Shown in pieces: positions 1 through 5,889 of a stretch of 8,064 nucleotides of DNA. Made by a program: the position numbers and the translations under genes. How positions within the stretch are numbered: position 1 is the stretch's first letter; each line of letters starts with the position of its first letter. The notes beneath the pieces are model-generated. The model saw only the letters and a list, made by a program, of their open reading frames with translations. It made no database searches and was not told the DNA's origin. Origin of the DNA: Thioalkalivibrio sp. (lineage in GTDB: Bacteria; Pseudomonadota; Gammaproteobacteria; Ectothiorhodospirales; Ectothiorhodospiraceae); assembly GCA_003553165.1 (NCBI GenBank), contig PUOZ01000305.1:1-8064 (forward strand), read 5' to 3'.

Positions 1-1153
1 CGTCGAGGCGCTGGTAGCGCCCGTGGCTGAGTAAGGCCACGCGGCCATTGAGTTCCAGTAAAACCAGAATGGAGGAAAGCGCCGCCACGGTCAATCCGGT
101 GCGCTGCAGCAATTCCTCGAGCGCGATCGGATCGAATCCCATCAGTGTGAGTACCCGTTCGTGTTCCGGGTCCAGACTGGCGGCGTCTGCGGGCGCCGCG
201 GTGTCGGGCGGCGCACGTCCGGGCACCCCCAGCCAGTCGGCCAGGTCCTCGAGGATGTCATCCGGCGATTCAACCAGTTGCGCACCTTGCTGGATCAGCC
301 GGTGGCAGCCACGGCTGACCGGGCTGAGGATGGATCCGGGGATCGCATACACCGAGCGGCCTTGTTCCGCAGCGAGCCGTGCGGTGATCAGGGAACCGCT
401 GCGCAGCGCCGCCTCGACCACCAGGGTGCCCAGGGTGAGGCCACTGATGACTCTGTTGCGTTGCGGGAAGTGACCGGGGCGCGCCAGGGTGCCCACCGGC
501 CAGAGGGACACCATCAGACCCTGATCGGCAATCCGGTGGACCAATCGCCGGTGCGCCGAGGGATAGACCCGGTCGGGGCCGGTGGCCACCACCGCCACGG
601 TGCTGCCTTTGCTGCAGGCCAGTGCTCCGCGATGGGCCGCCCCGTCGATGCCCAGAGCCAGGCCGCTGGTTACTGTCAGGCCCGCACTGGTCAGCGCCTC
701 TGCGAACCGTTCGGCATGGCGAAGGCCTTGCGGCGTCGCTTGCCGGCTGCCGACGATGGCGATCTGCGGACGGCGGAGCAGGGCGGGGTCGCCGACCAGA
801 TAGAGTGCAGGGGGCGGATCCGGCAGCTCGGCAAGAAGCGGCGGGTAGGCCGGGTCGTCCAGGGTCAGGATGTGATGCCGGACGTCCCGCGCGAGCCAGG
901 CCAGGTCGGCGTCGACCCCGGCCTCGCGTGCGCCCAGGGCCGTACCGTCAGAGGGGTGGCGGGTGACGCCGACAGCCGCCCATGCGCGTGCGTCGGCCTG
1001 CAACGCGGCCGCCGGAGTTCCGAAGGTTTCCAGCAGTCGGGCCACGCGCCGGGGTCCGAGGCCCGGTGTATGCAGCAGCCCGAGCCAATCTCGCAGCCGT
1101 TCCGTCGCCGCCTCGGTGACCGGATCAGGGGTGCCGGACCTTGAAGCCTTCAC
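1..1153 (-). CDS. dprA: DNA-processing protein DprA (Smf), 3' end cut by window edge
   Basis: DprA binds single-stranded DNA in the cytoplasm and loads RecA on it during natural transformation; it is also widespread in bacteria not known to be competent. I translated 384 codons without a stop before the edge; E. coli DprA has 374 residues, so only a few codons should be missing. Seen: N-terminal helix-hairpin-helix/SAM-like region (about residues 18-65, with HTPGLGPRR at 28-36), then the Rossmann-like core with VGSRQATPQG (134-143), SGLALGIDGAAHRG (163-176), FPQRNRVISG (229-238) and VVEAALRSGSLITAR (245-259). A winged-helix C-terminal domain follows from about 325, ending in GRYQRLD. The start is GTG at 1153-1151: an in-frame TGA at 1177-1175 leaves no earlier start, and the next GTG would remove the N-terminal domain. 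No good ribosome binding site precedes it. It overlaps the upstream LysM gene by 29 bases, which suggests coupled translation. Confidence 0.95.
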   Translation of the reverse strand, partial: MKASRSGTPDPVTEAATERLRDWLGLLHTPGLGPRRVARLLETFGTPAAALQADARAWAAVGVTRHPSDGTALGAREAGVDADLAWLARDVRHHILTLDDPAYPPLLAELPDPPPALYLVGDPALLRRPQIAIVGSRQATPQGLRHAERFAEALTSAGLTVTSGLALGIDGAAHRGALACSKGSTVAVVATGPDRVYPSAHRRLVHRIADQGLMVSLWPVGTLARPGHFPQRNRVISGLTLGTLVVEAALRSGSLITARLAAEQGRSVYAIPGSILSPVSRGCHRLIQQGAQLVESPDDILEDLADWLGVPGRAPPDTAAPADAASLDPEHERVLTLMGFDPIALEELLQRTGLTVAALSSILVLLELNGRVALLSHGRYQRLD

Positions 1154-2216
1154 GGATGGGACGGATGGACTTGATCACCAGCGCGTAGGACACCTTTTCA
1201 AAGGTCCGGAACACCATCATGTTGCCGATCTCTTCCTCGGGAAGCTGGACCGTGTCGTTGGCCACGCCGCTGACCGGATCACGCGCCACGCGCCCCGCCT
1301 CCCAGACCGCGAACACCTGGCCGTTGCGGATACCTTCACGCTCACCCCGGTTGATCACGGCTGCCTGAAGGGTGCCGATCTGGGTGATGGCATCGAACAG
1401 CATGATCACCCTGCCCTCGGCTCCGGGTGGAGGGCGGCTGATGTCGAACAGCAGATCGGGGTCATCGTCGAAACCGATCAGGCGATCGCCCCGTACGGCC
1501 TCGCGTTGCCCCTCCCGCAGAATGACGGTGGCGATCTCGCCGCCATGGACGACCTCCGCTTCTCCGATGGGGATGGTCGCGACGCCCAGTTCCTCTCCGG
1601 TGTCGGGATCGACGAGCATGCGGTCCCTGCGCACGAGTTGATACAGGTCCCAGCGCGCGGCATCGGGGGCGTTGCGCACGTACACGCGGTCGCCCGGGCC
1701 GAAGATCACGCGCTCGTCCTGCGCGGCAACGATGTAGGGTGCCTTTGCCAGGGTTTCCTCATCAACGACCCGCGCGCGGAACATGAACGGCTGCAGGGCC
1801 GAAATGGGAAACGGCTCCTCGTCCAGCGCCTCGATCCGCACCCTGGGCGCGAGGTCGACCATCACCCCGCGTCGATCACCCACGAAATGAATGCTGAGCA
1901 CGTCGCCCGGGTAGATCAGGTGCGGATTCCGTACCTGCGGGTTGACCAGCCAGATCTCCGACCAGTACCAGGGGTCGCGCAGGAAGACGTTGGCGATGTC
2001 CCACAGCGTGTCTCCCTCCTGAACCACGTAACGTTCCGGCGCGCGCGCCCGGAATTGCGGTGCCGACTCGGGAGCGGGTGCCGGTTCGGCAGCCGGTGCC
2101 GGGATCACGGTGGGCGCCGCGGGCTCCGGTCCGGTCGCACAGGCGACCATCCCCAGAGTCAGCAGGACGGCAGCCGCGCCGCGCATCAATGCTGCAACAG
2201 CCCTTGCAAAGAACAT
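1125..2216 (-). CDS. Secreted LysM-domain peptidoglycan-binding protein, TsaP-like
   Basis: A 363-residue exported protein. Residues 1-26 form a signal sequence (basic start, hydrophobic 12-25). Cys26 in GMVAC could be a lipidation site, but Met at -3 makes the lipobox imperfect. A Pro/Ala-rich linker (about 28-60) leads to one LysM domain (about 62-112: YVVQEGDTLWDIA, then NPQVRNPHLIYPGD), which binds peptidoglycan glycan strands. The rest (about 115-363) is a conserved C-terminal region resembling that of TsaP, the LysM protein that anchors the type IV pilus secretin to the cell wall. Known: LysM genes next to dprA and divergent from def are common in gamma- and betaproteobacteria, including the Pseudomonas TsaP homologue. 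Inferred: the role in pilus assembly; no pilus gene lies in this window. I chose ATG 2216 because AGGGGG sits six bases upstream. ATGs at 2236 and 2285 lack such a site and would put extra residues before the signal sequence. Confidence 0.85.
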   Translation of the reverse strand: MFFARAVAALMRGAAAVLLTLGMVACATGPEPAAPTVIPAPAAEPAPAPESAPQFRARAPERYVVQEGDTLWDIANVFLRDPWYWSEIWLVNPQVRNPHLIYPGDVLSIHFVGDRRGVMVDLAPRVRIEALDEEPFPISALQPFMFRARVVDEETLAKAPYIVAAQDERVIFGPGDRVYVRNAPDAARWDLYQLVRRDRMLVDPDTGEELGVATIPIGEAEVVHGGEIATVILREGQREAVRGDRLIGFDDDPDLLFDISRPPPGAEGRVIMLFDAITQIGTLQAAVINRGEREGIRNGQVFAVWEAGRVARDPVSGVANDTVQLPEEEIGNMMVFRTFEKVSYALVIKSIRPIREGFKVRHP

Positions 2217-2220
2217 CGAC

Positions 2221-2228
2221 TTCCCCCT
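2221..2228 (-). promoter_or_regulatory. Ribosome binding site of the LysM gene
   Basis: Read on the minus strand, AGGGGGAA lies directly before the LysM gene. The AGGGGG core ends six bases from ATG 2216. This strong purine-rich site decides between three possible in-frame ATG starts (2285, 2236, 2216) in favour of the last. Confidence 0.75.
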
Positions 2229-2422
2229 GGTCATATGCCCGCGTACTGGACATCGGGTTTTTCCGCATTCCCCTGCGGTTCCCATTTCACGCGAGCGTGC
2301 GATCGCGAATTCCCGTCGCCTTCCGTTGTCTCAAGTCCGGCGCCGGATTCATGCCGGCCGTTCGGCTTGCGGAGTGCCCGCGACGGTCCCCGGTTCTCTC
2401 GTAAAATGGCACGCTGACCCAA

Positions 2423-2428
2423 TATACT
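2423..2428 (+). promoter_or_regulatory. def: Candidate -10 box for the def operon
   Basis: TATACT matches the sigma-70 -10 consensus at five of six positions and lies in the A/T-richer part of the spacer, 91 bases before the def start. The -35 region is poor: GTAAAA at 2401-2406, with a 16-base spacer, matches at three positions. The reverse strand reads TATATT at 2426-2421, so the same patch could also serve the LysM direction, but it has no well-spaced -35 there either. This is only a candidate. Confidence 0.3.
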
Positions 2429-2506
2429 GCATTCAGCATCCGGCAGCGGCTGTAAGCTCGAGTAAAACTTAGCAGAAAAACGGCGCCGGCACAGTACTTC
2501 GAGATC

Positions 2507-2510
2507 GAGG
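2507..2510 (+). promoter_or_regulatory. def: Ribosome binding site of def
   Basis: GAGG lies eight bases before the ATG at 2519. It supports that start, which also gives the canonical peptide deformylase N-terminus. Confidence 0.65.
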
Positions 2511-2518
2511 TCTTATCC

Positions 2519-3061
2519 ATGGCACTTAGAGAAATTCTTCACTTTCCCGATCCCCGCCTGCGGCTGCGTGCCCGCCCGGTGGATGCGGTGGACGATGGCG
2601 TCCGCGCCCTGGTCGACGATATGTTCGAGACCATGTACGCGGCGCCGGGCATCGGCCTCGCGGCCACGCAGATCAATGTGCAGAAACGCATCCTGGTGGC
2701 CGATGTATCGGACGACCAGAGTGCGCCGCATTGCCTGATCAACCCGGAGATCCTCAGCCGCGAGGGTGAGGAGGAGATGGACGAGGGCTGCCTCTCCGTT
2801 CCCGGCTTCTACGAACGCGTCCAGCGCGCGGAGCGCGTGCGCGTGCGTGCCCTCAACCGCGACGGCGAAGCCTTCGAGATGGAAATCGACGGCCTGCTCG
2901 CCGTCTGCGTTCAGCACGAGATCGATCACCTCGACGGCAAGCTCTTCGTCGATTACCTCTCCACCCTGAAGCGCAACCGCATCCGCAAGAAGCTGGAGAA
3001 GCAGACCGCGAGGGCACCGTCGGAGCGCACGTCGCTGGCCGGCTCCGCTGTCAACCTTTGA
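2519..3061 (+). CDS. def: Peptide deformylase
   Basis: A cytoplasmic metalloenzyme that removes the formyl group from the N-terminal methionine of nascent proteins at the ribosome. All three family motifs are present in the 180-residue product. Motif 1 is GIGLAATQ (44-51). Motif 2 is EGCLSVP (89-95), with metal ligand Cys91. Motif 3 is QHEIDHLDG (132-140), with ligands His133 and His137 and catalytic Glu134. Length is close to the usual 168-170, with about ten extra polar C-terminal residues (165-180), a variable part of the family. It is the first gene of the operon and overlaps fmt by one base (TGATG). The pairing is functional: Fmt adds the formyl group that Def removes. Confidence 0.98.
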   Translation: MALREILHFPDPRLRLRARPVDAVDDGVRALVDDMFETMYAAPGIGLAATQINVQKRILVADVSDDQSAPHCLINPEILSREGEEEMDEGCLSVPGFYERVQRAERVRVRALNRDGEAFEMEIDGLLAVCVQHEIDHLDGKLFVDYLSTLKRNRIRKKLEKQTARAPSERTSLAGSAVNL

Positions 3062-4017
3062 TGGCCGCAGGCCGGCGCATCGTCTATGCCGGAACGCCGG
3101 AATTCGCGGTACCTGCCCTGGCGGCACTGATCGCCGCCGGGCGCCCGCCGGTCGCGGTCTACACCCAGCCGGACCGGCCGGCGGGGCGCGGCCGCAGGCT
3201 CACCGCCAGTCCGGTCAAGCAACTGGCGCAGGAGGCTGGCATCCCGGTCCTGCAGCCGGCCTCGCTGAAGCCAGCCGAGGCGCAGGCGGATCTCGCGGGG
3301 CTCGCACCGGATCTGATGGTTGTCGCAGCCTACGGCTTGATCCTGCCGCGCGCCGTGCTTTCGATACCGCCGCTTGGCGGTCTGAACATCCATGCATCCC
3401 TGCTGCCCCGCTGGCGCGGCGCGGCGCCGATTCAACGGGCCATCCTCGCCGGCGATACCGAGACCGGCGTCTGCCTGATGCAGATGGAACCGGGGCTGGA
3501 TACCGGTCCCGTGTTCGCCTGCCGACATCTCCACCTGGAAGCCGACGCGACCGCCGCCAGCGTGCATGACCGGCTTGCCGCGATGGGTGCGGATCTTCTC
3601 CTGGAAAGACTGGACGCCATCCTCGGCGGCAGCCTGGCGCCACGGCCGCAGTCTGGGGAGGGCGTGCTCTACGCGCACAAGATCGACAAGGGAGAGGCCT
3701 GGATCGATTGGGCCGAGTCGGCGCGCGCGATTGACCGCAGGGTGCGCGCCTTCAATCCCTGGCCCGTCGCGCAGACGGCATTCGACGGCCGGGTCCTGCG
3801 CGTGCATGCGGCGCGGCCCCTGCCTGGTGAAGCCGTTCCCGGGGACGTGCCGCCGGGGACCGTCCTCGCTGCCCGGCGGGACGGCGTCGATGTGGCCACC
3901 GGGGACGGGATCCTGCGCCTGCAGACCGTGCAGTTGCCCGGCCGCAAACCGATCCCGGCGAGTGCCTGGGCGCATGGCGGGGACCTGGCGGGCCGGGTTC
4001 TCGGGGGCGTCGCGTGA
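3061..4017 (+). CDS. fmt: Methionyl-tRNA formyltransferase
   Basis: Transfers a formyl group from 10-formyltetrahydrofolate to methionyl-tRNA(fMet), making the bacterial initiator tRNA. The product is 318 residues (E. coli 315). The N-terminal Rossmann-like catalytic domain (about 5-190) starts with [14 protein letters not shown]. It contains [18 protein letters not shown] (108-125), with Asn109 and His111, and GLDTGP (145-150) with Asp147; these match the catalytic Asn/His/Asp of the family. The C-terminal tRNA-binding domain (about 208-318) includes [11 protein letters not shown] and RAFNPWP. A TTG codon at 3058 lies in frame just before the ATG and would add one residue. I prefer ATG 3061, which overlaps the def stop as TGATG. 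No clear ribosome binding site is present, so initiation probably depends on coupling to def. Confidence 0.97.
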   Translation: MAAGRRIVYAGTPEFAVPALAALIAAGRPPVAVYTQPDRPAGRGRRLTASPVKQLAQEAGIPVLQPASLKPAEAQADLAGLAPDLMVVAAYGLILPRAVLSIPPLGGLNIHASLLPRWRGAAPIQRAILAGDTETGVCLMQMEPGLDTGPVFACRHLHLEADATAASVHDRLAAMGADLLLERLDAILGGSLAPRPQSGEGVLYAHKIDKGEAWIDWAESARAIDRRVRAFNPWPVAQTAFDGRVLRVHAARPLPGEAVPGDVPPGTVLAARRDGVDVATGDGILRLQTVQLPGRKPIPASAWAHGGDLAGRVLGGVA

Positions 4018-5333
4018 GCCGTGGACGGACCGGGTGGGTTCCCCGCCGGCAGGCCCTGGAGGCATCCAGCCGGGTCATCCTGAAGGGCGAGTCGCTGACG
4101 GCCGCGCTGATCGAGGAGACCGCCGATCTGCCCCCGCGCGATGCCGCATGGGTCCGGGCCCTGGCCTATGCGACGGTCCGTTGGTGCATCAGGCTCGAGG
4201 CCATCGTCGAGGGCATGCTGGAACATCCGCTGAAGCCGCGTGATGCGGTGGTGCGGGTGTTGCTGTGCCAGGGATTGGCGGAAATCTTCCATTTCGGCAC
4301 ACCCGATCACGCGGCGGTGCGCGAGACCGCGGAGCTGGCCCGCGCCATCCAGCGGCCCGGCGCCGTCGGGCTGGTCAATGCGCTGCTGCGCCGAGCCTTG
4401 CGCGAACGCGTGGAGCTTGCGGCCGCGATGGACCGGAGCCCCAGCATGCGTTACGCATGCCCGTCCTGGCTCGTGACCGGAATCCGCGACGCCTTTCCCG
4501 ATACCTGGGAGGAGCTTCTGCGGGCCTCCACCGAGCCGGCACCGATGACCCTGCGGGTGAATACGGCCCGCATCGAGCGGGCGGAACTGCTGGAGCGGCT
4601 GGCGGAGGCCGGCCTGACCGCCGCCGCGCACGCCCTGGTGCCTTCGGCCCTGACGCTCGCCGAGCCCCTGGATGTCGACAGACTGCCGGGATTCGCCGAA
4701 GGACTGGTGTCGGTGCAGGACGCGGCGGCCCAATGGGCGGCCCTGCTGCTCGCGCCGAGGCCGGGTGAGCGGGTATTGGACGCCTGTGCAGCGCCCGGCG
4801 GCAAGACCGGACATCTGCTCGAGACGGTGGCCGGGGATCTCGACCTCACCGCGCTGGACGTGGACGGTCAGCGCATGGGCCGTGTGCGCGAGAATCTGCG
4901 CCGTCTCGGATACCGCGCCAGGATGCACATCGGCGATCTCGCCGACCCGGAGAGCTGGTGGGACGGCGAACCGTTCGACGCGATCCTGCTGGATGTTCCC
5001 TGCTCCGCGACCGGCGTGATCCGCCGGCATCCCGACATCAAGCTGCTGCGCCGCGCGGGCGACGTCGGCGATCTCGCGGCGCGCCAGGCCGAGCTCCTGG
5101 CAACGGCCTGGGACCTGCTGCGTCCGGGGGGGCGCCTGCTGTACGCGACCTGCTCGCTGCTGGCCGCAGAGAACGAGCGGGTGGTGGCGCCATGGCTGGC
5201 GCGGACAGCGGATGCCAGGGCCGAGCCGCTCGCATTTCCGGGCGGCATCGATCGCGCGGTCGGGCGGGCCATTGCCCTGGGTACGGAAGGTATGGACGGC
5301 TTCTACTATGCACTGCTGGCGCGCGGGGCCTGA
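4014..5333 (+). CDS. rsmB: 16S rRNA (cytosine-967 C5)-methyltransferase RsmB (Sun/Fmu)
   Basis: Uses S-adenosylmethionine to make m5C at position 967 of 16S rRNA during small-subunit assembly. The 439-residue product (E. coli 429) has an N-terminal NusB-like RNA-binding domain (about 10-135) and a C-terminal Rossmann methyltransferase domain (about 235-439). Motifs seen: [10 protein letters not shown] (256-265) for cofactor binding; [18 protein letters not shown] (326-343), with Cys330 as the cysteine that helps release product; and YATCS (377-381), with Cys380 as the expected nucleophile. The GTG start overlaps the fmt stop by four bases (GTGA), with a G-rich stretch (CGGGGG) shortly upstream. 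The def-fmt-rsmB order is the classic one. Confidence 0.97.
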   Translation: MSRGRTGWVPRRQALEASSRVILKGESLTAALIEETADLPPRDAAWVRALAYATVRWCIRLEAIVEGMLEHPLKPRDAVVRVLLCQGLAEIFHFGTPDHAAVRETAELARAIQRPGAVGLVNALLRRALRERVELAAAMDRSPSMRYACPSWLVTGIRDAFPDTWEELLRASTEPAPMTLRVNTARIERAELLERLAEAGLTAAAHALVPSALTLAEPLDVDRLPGFAEGLVSVQDAAAQWAALLLAPRPGERVLDACAAPGGKTGHLLETVAGDLDLTALDVDGQRMGRVRENLRRLGYRARMHIGDLADPESWWDGEPFDAILLDVPCSATGVIRRHPDIKLLRRAGDVGDLAARQAELLATAWDLLRPGGRLLYATCSLLAAENERVVAPWLARTADARAEPLAFPGGIDRAVGRAIALGTEGMDGFYYALLARGA

Positions 5334-5337
5334 GGTC

Positions 5338-5889
5338 GTGCGCGGATGGCTCTTCGGCCTGCTGGTCTTGATGCTGCTGGTGCCTTCCGCCACGATGGCG
5401 ACCGAAATCAGGTATGCGGATCACATCTGGCAGGACGAGAACCGCCTGCTGGTGCGCCTGTATCTCGACATGAGCCTGCCGGACGTCCTGGCGGATGCGC
5501 TGGCCAGCGGCGTGGTGGTGAACTTCCGTTCCGAGGTTCGCCTTGAACGCGCGCGCGGCATCCTTGGCGAGCGCACCCTGCAGTCGGCGAGCAAGGGTGT
5601 GCGGCTCGAGTATTACGCGCTGAGCCGGCATTACGTGGTCACGGATCTCGAGCGGCAGCAGATGGACTTCGCTCCCACCGTGGGGGATGCGCTGGAGATG
5701 CTCGCCCGACGCCTCGGCCGCGTGGTGCTGGAGGTCGATCGTGGCGCGTTGCGCCCCGGCCTGGACTACACGCTGGCCGCGCGAGTGCAGCTGGACCACA
5801 CGGCCCTGCCGCTGCCCCTGCAATGGGATGCGCGGCTGCGGGGTGCCTACGGGACACAACTGGGGTGGTATCGGTGGTCTTTGGAATGA
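5338..5889 (+). CDS. Exported DUF4390-family protein of unknown function
   Basis: A 183-residue protein. Residues 1-21 look like a cleavable signal peptide (Arg2, hydrophobic 4-15, likely cleavage after SATMA), so the mature protein should be periplasmic or attached to a membrane. Features that match DUF4390: LPDVLADALASGVVV (47-61), EYYALSRHYVVTDL (91-104), DFAPTVGDALEML (110-122), a VQLDHTALPLPL segment (150-161) and a Trp-rich end (WYRWSL). There is no cysteine and no catalytic motif that I can recognise. The start is uncertain. GTG 5338 gives the best signal peptide and lies four bases after the rsmB stop; ATG 5308, inside rsmB, would add ten residues. The stop overlaps the kinase gene (ATGA). 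Known: this family is regularly found between rsmB and an ntrY-like kinase in beta- and gammaproteobacteria. A link to the kinase is inferred from position alone. Confidence 0.85.
   Translation: MRGWLFGLLVLMLLVPSATMATEIRYADHIWQDENRLLVRLYLDMSLPDVLADALASGVVVNFRSEVRLERARGILGERTLQSASKGVRLEYYALSRHYVVTDLERQQMDFAPTVGDALEMLARRLGRVVLEVDRGALRPGLDYTLAARVQLDHTALPLPLQWDARLRGAYGTQLGWYRWSLE

Larger units (their letters stand above)
2217..2518. other. Divergent intergenic region between LysM gene and def
   Basis: These 302 bases separate the minus-strand LysM-dprA pair from the plus-strand def operon and must carry promoters for both. The part near def (about 2400-2480) is richer in A and T than its surroundings and includes the runs GTAAAAT and GTAAAAC. 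The part near the LysM gene is as GC-rich as coding DNA. Short open frames cross the spacer on both strands, but none has recognisable protein features. A 12-base palindrome (TCCGGCGCCGGA, 2336-2347) is present, but its core recurs in nearby coding DNA. No riboswitch, tRNA, terminator hairpin or repeat array was seen. Confidence 0.8.

Noticed and set aside
161..1144. A 327-codon plus-strand open frame opposite dprA
   Set aside because: Its composition is that of an antisense shadow, and the minus strand gives a full DprA protein with all family motifs.
2336..2347. Perfect 12-base palindrome TCCGGCGCCGGA in the divergent spacer, with the core CGGCGCCGG repeated at 2481-2489
   Set aside because: The same core also occurs inside def (2640-2648), and CGGCGCCG occurs in fmt (3422-3429), so in this GC-rich DNA it is not specific enough to call an operator.
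2406..2411. TGGCAC, resembling the -24 half of a sigma-54 promoter, upstream of an operon holding an NtrY-type kinase
   Set aside because: The matching -12 element (TTGC) is absent at the required spacing; the sequence there is CCCAA.
963..2417. A 484-codon plus-strand open frame opposite the LysM gene and the 5' part of dprA
   Set aside because: No recognisable domain; the minus strand carries clear signal sequence, LysM and DprA motifs with a good ribosome binding site for the LysM gene.
2287..2520. Short minus-strand open frames crossing the divergent spacer (also at 2231-2422)
   Set aside because: No ribosome binding site, no recognisable protein features and no conserved-looking composition.
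3058..3060. TTG as the fmt start codon
   Set aside because: The very next codon is ATG, gives the usual Fmt N-terminus and forms the typical TGATG overlap with def.
3669..5393. A 574-codon minus-strand open frame opposite fmt and rsmB, and a 370-codon one at 2953-4065
   Set aside because: Low-complexity His/Gln/Arg/Gly-rich translations with no domain; they shadow well-identified genes.
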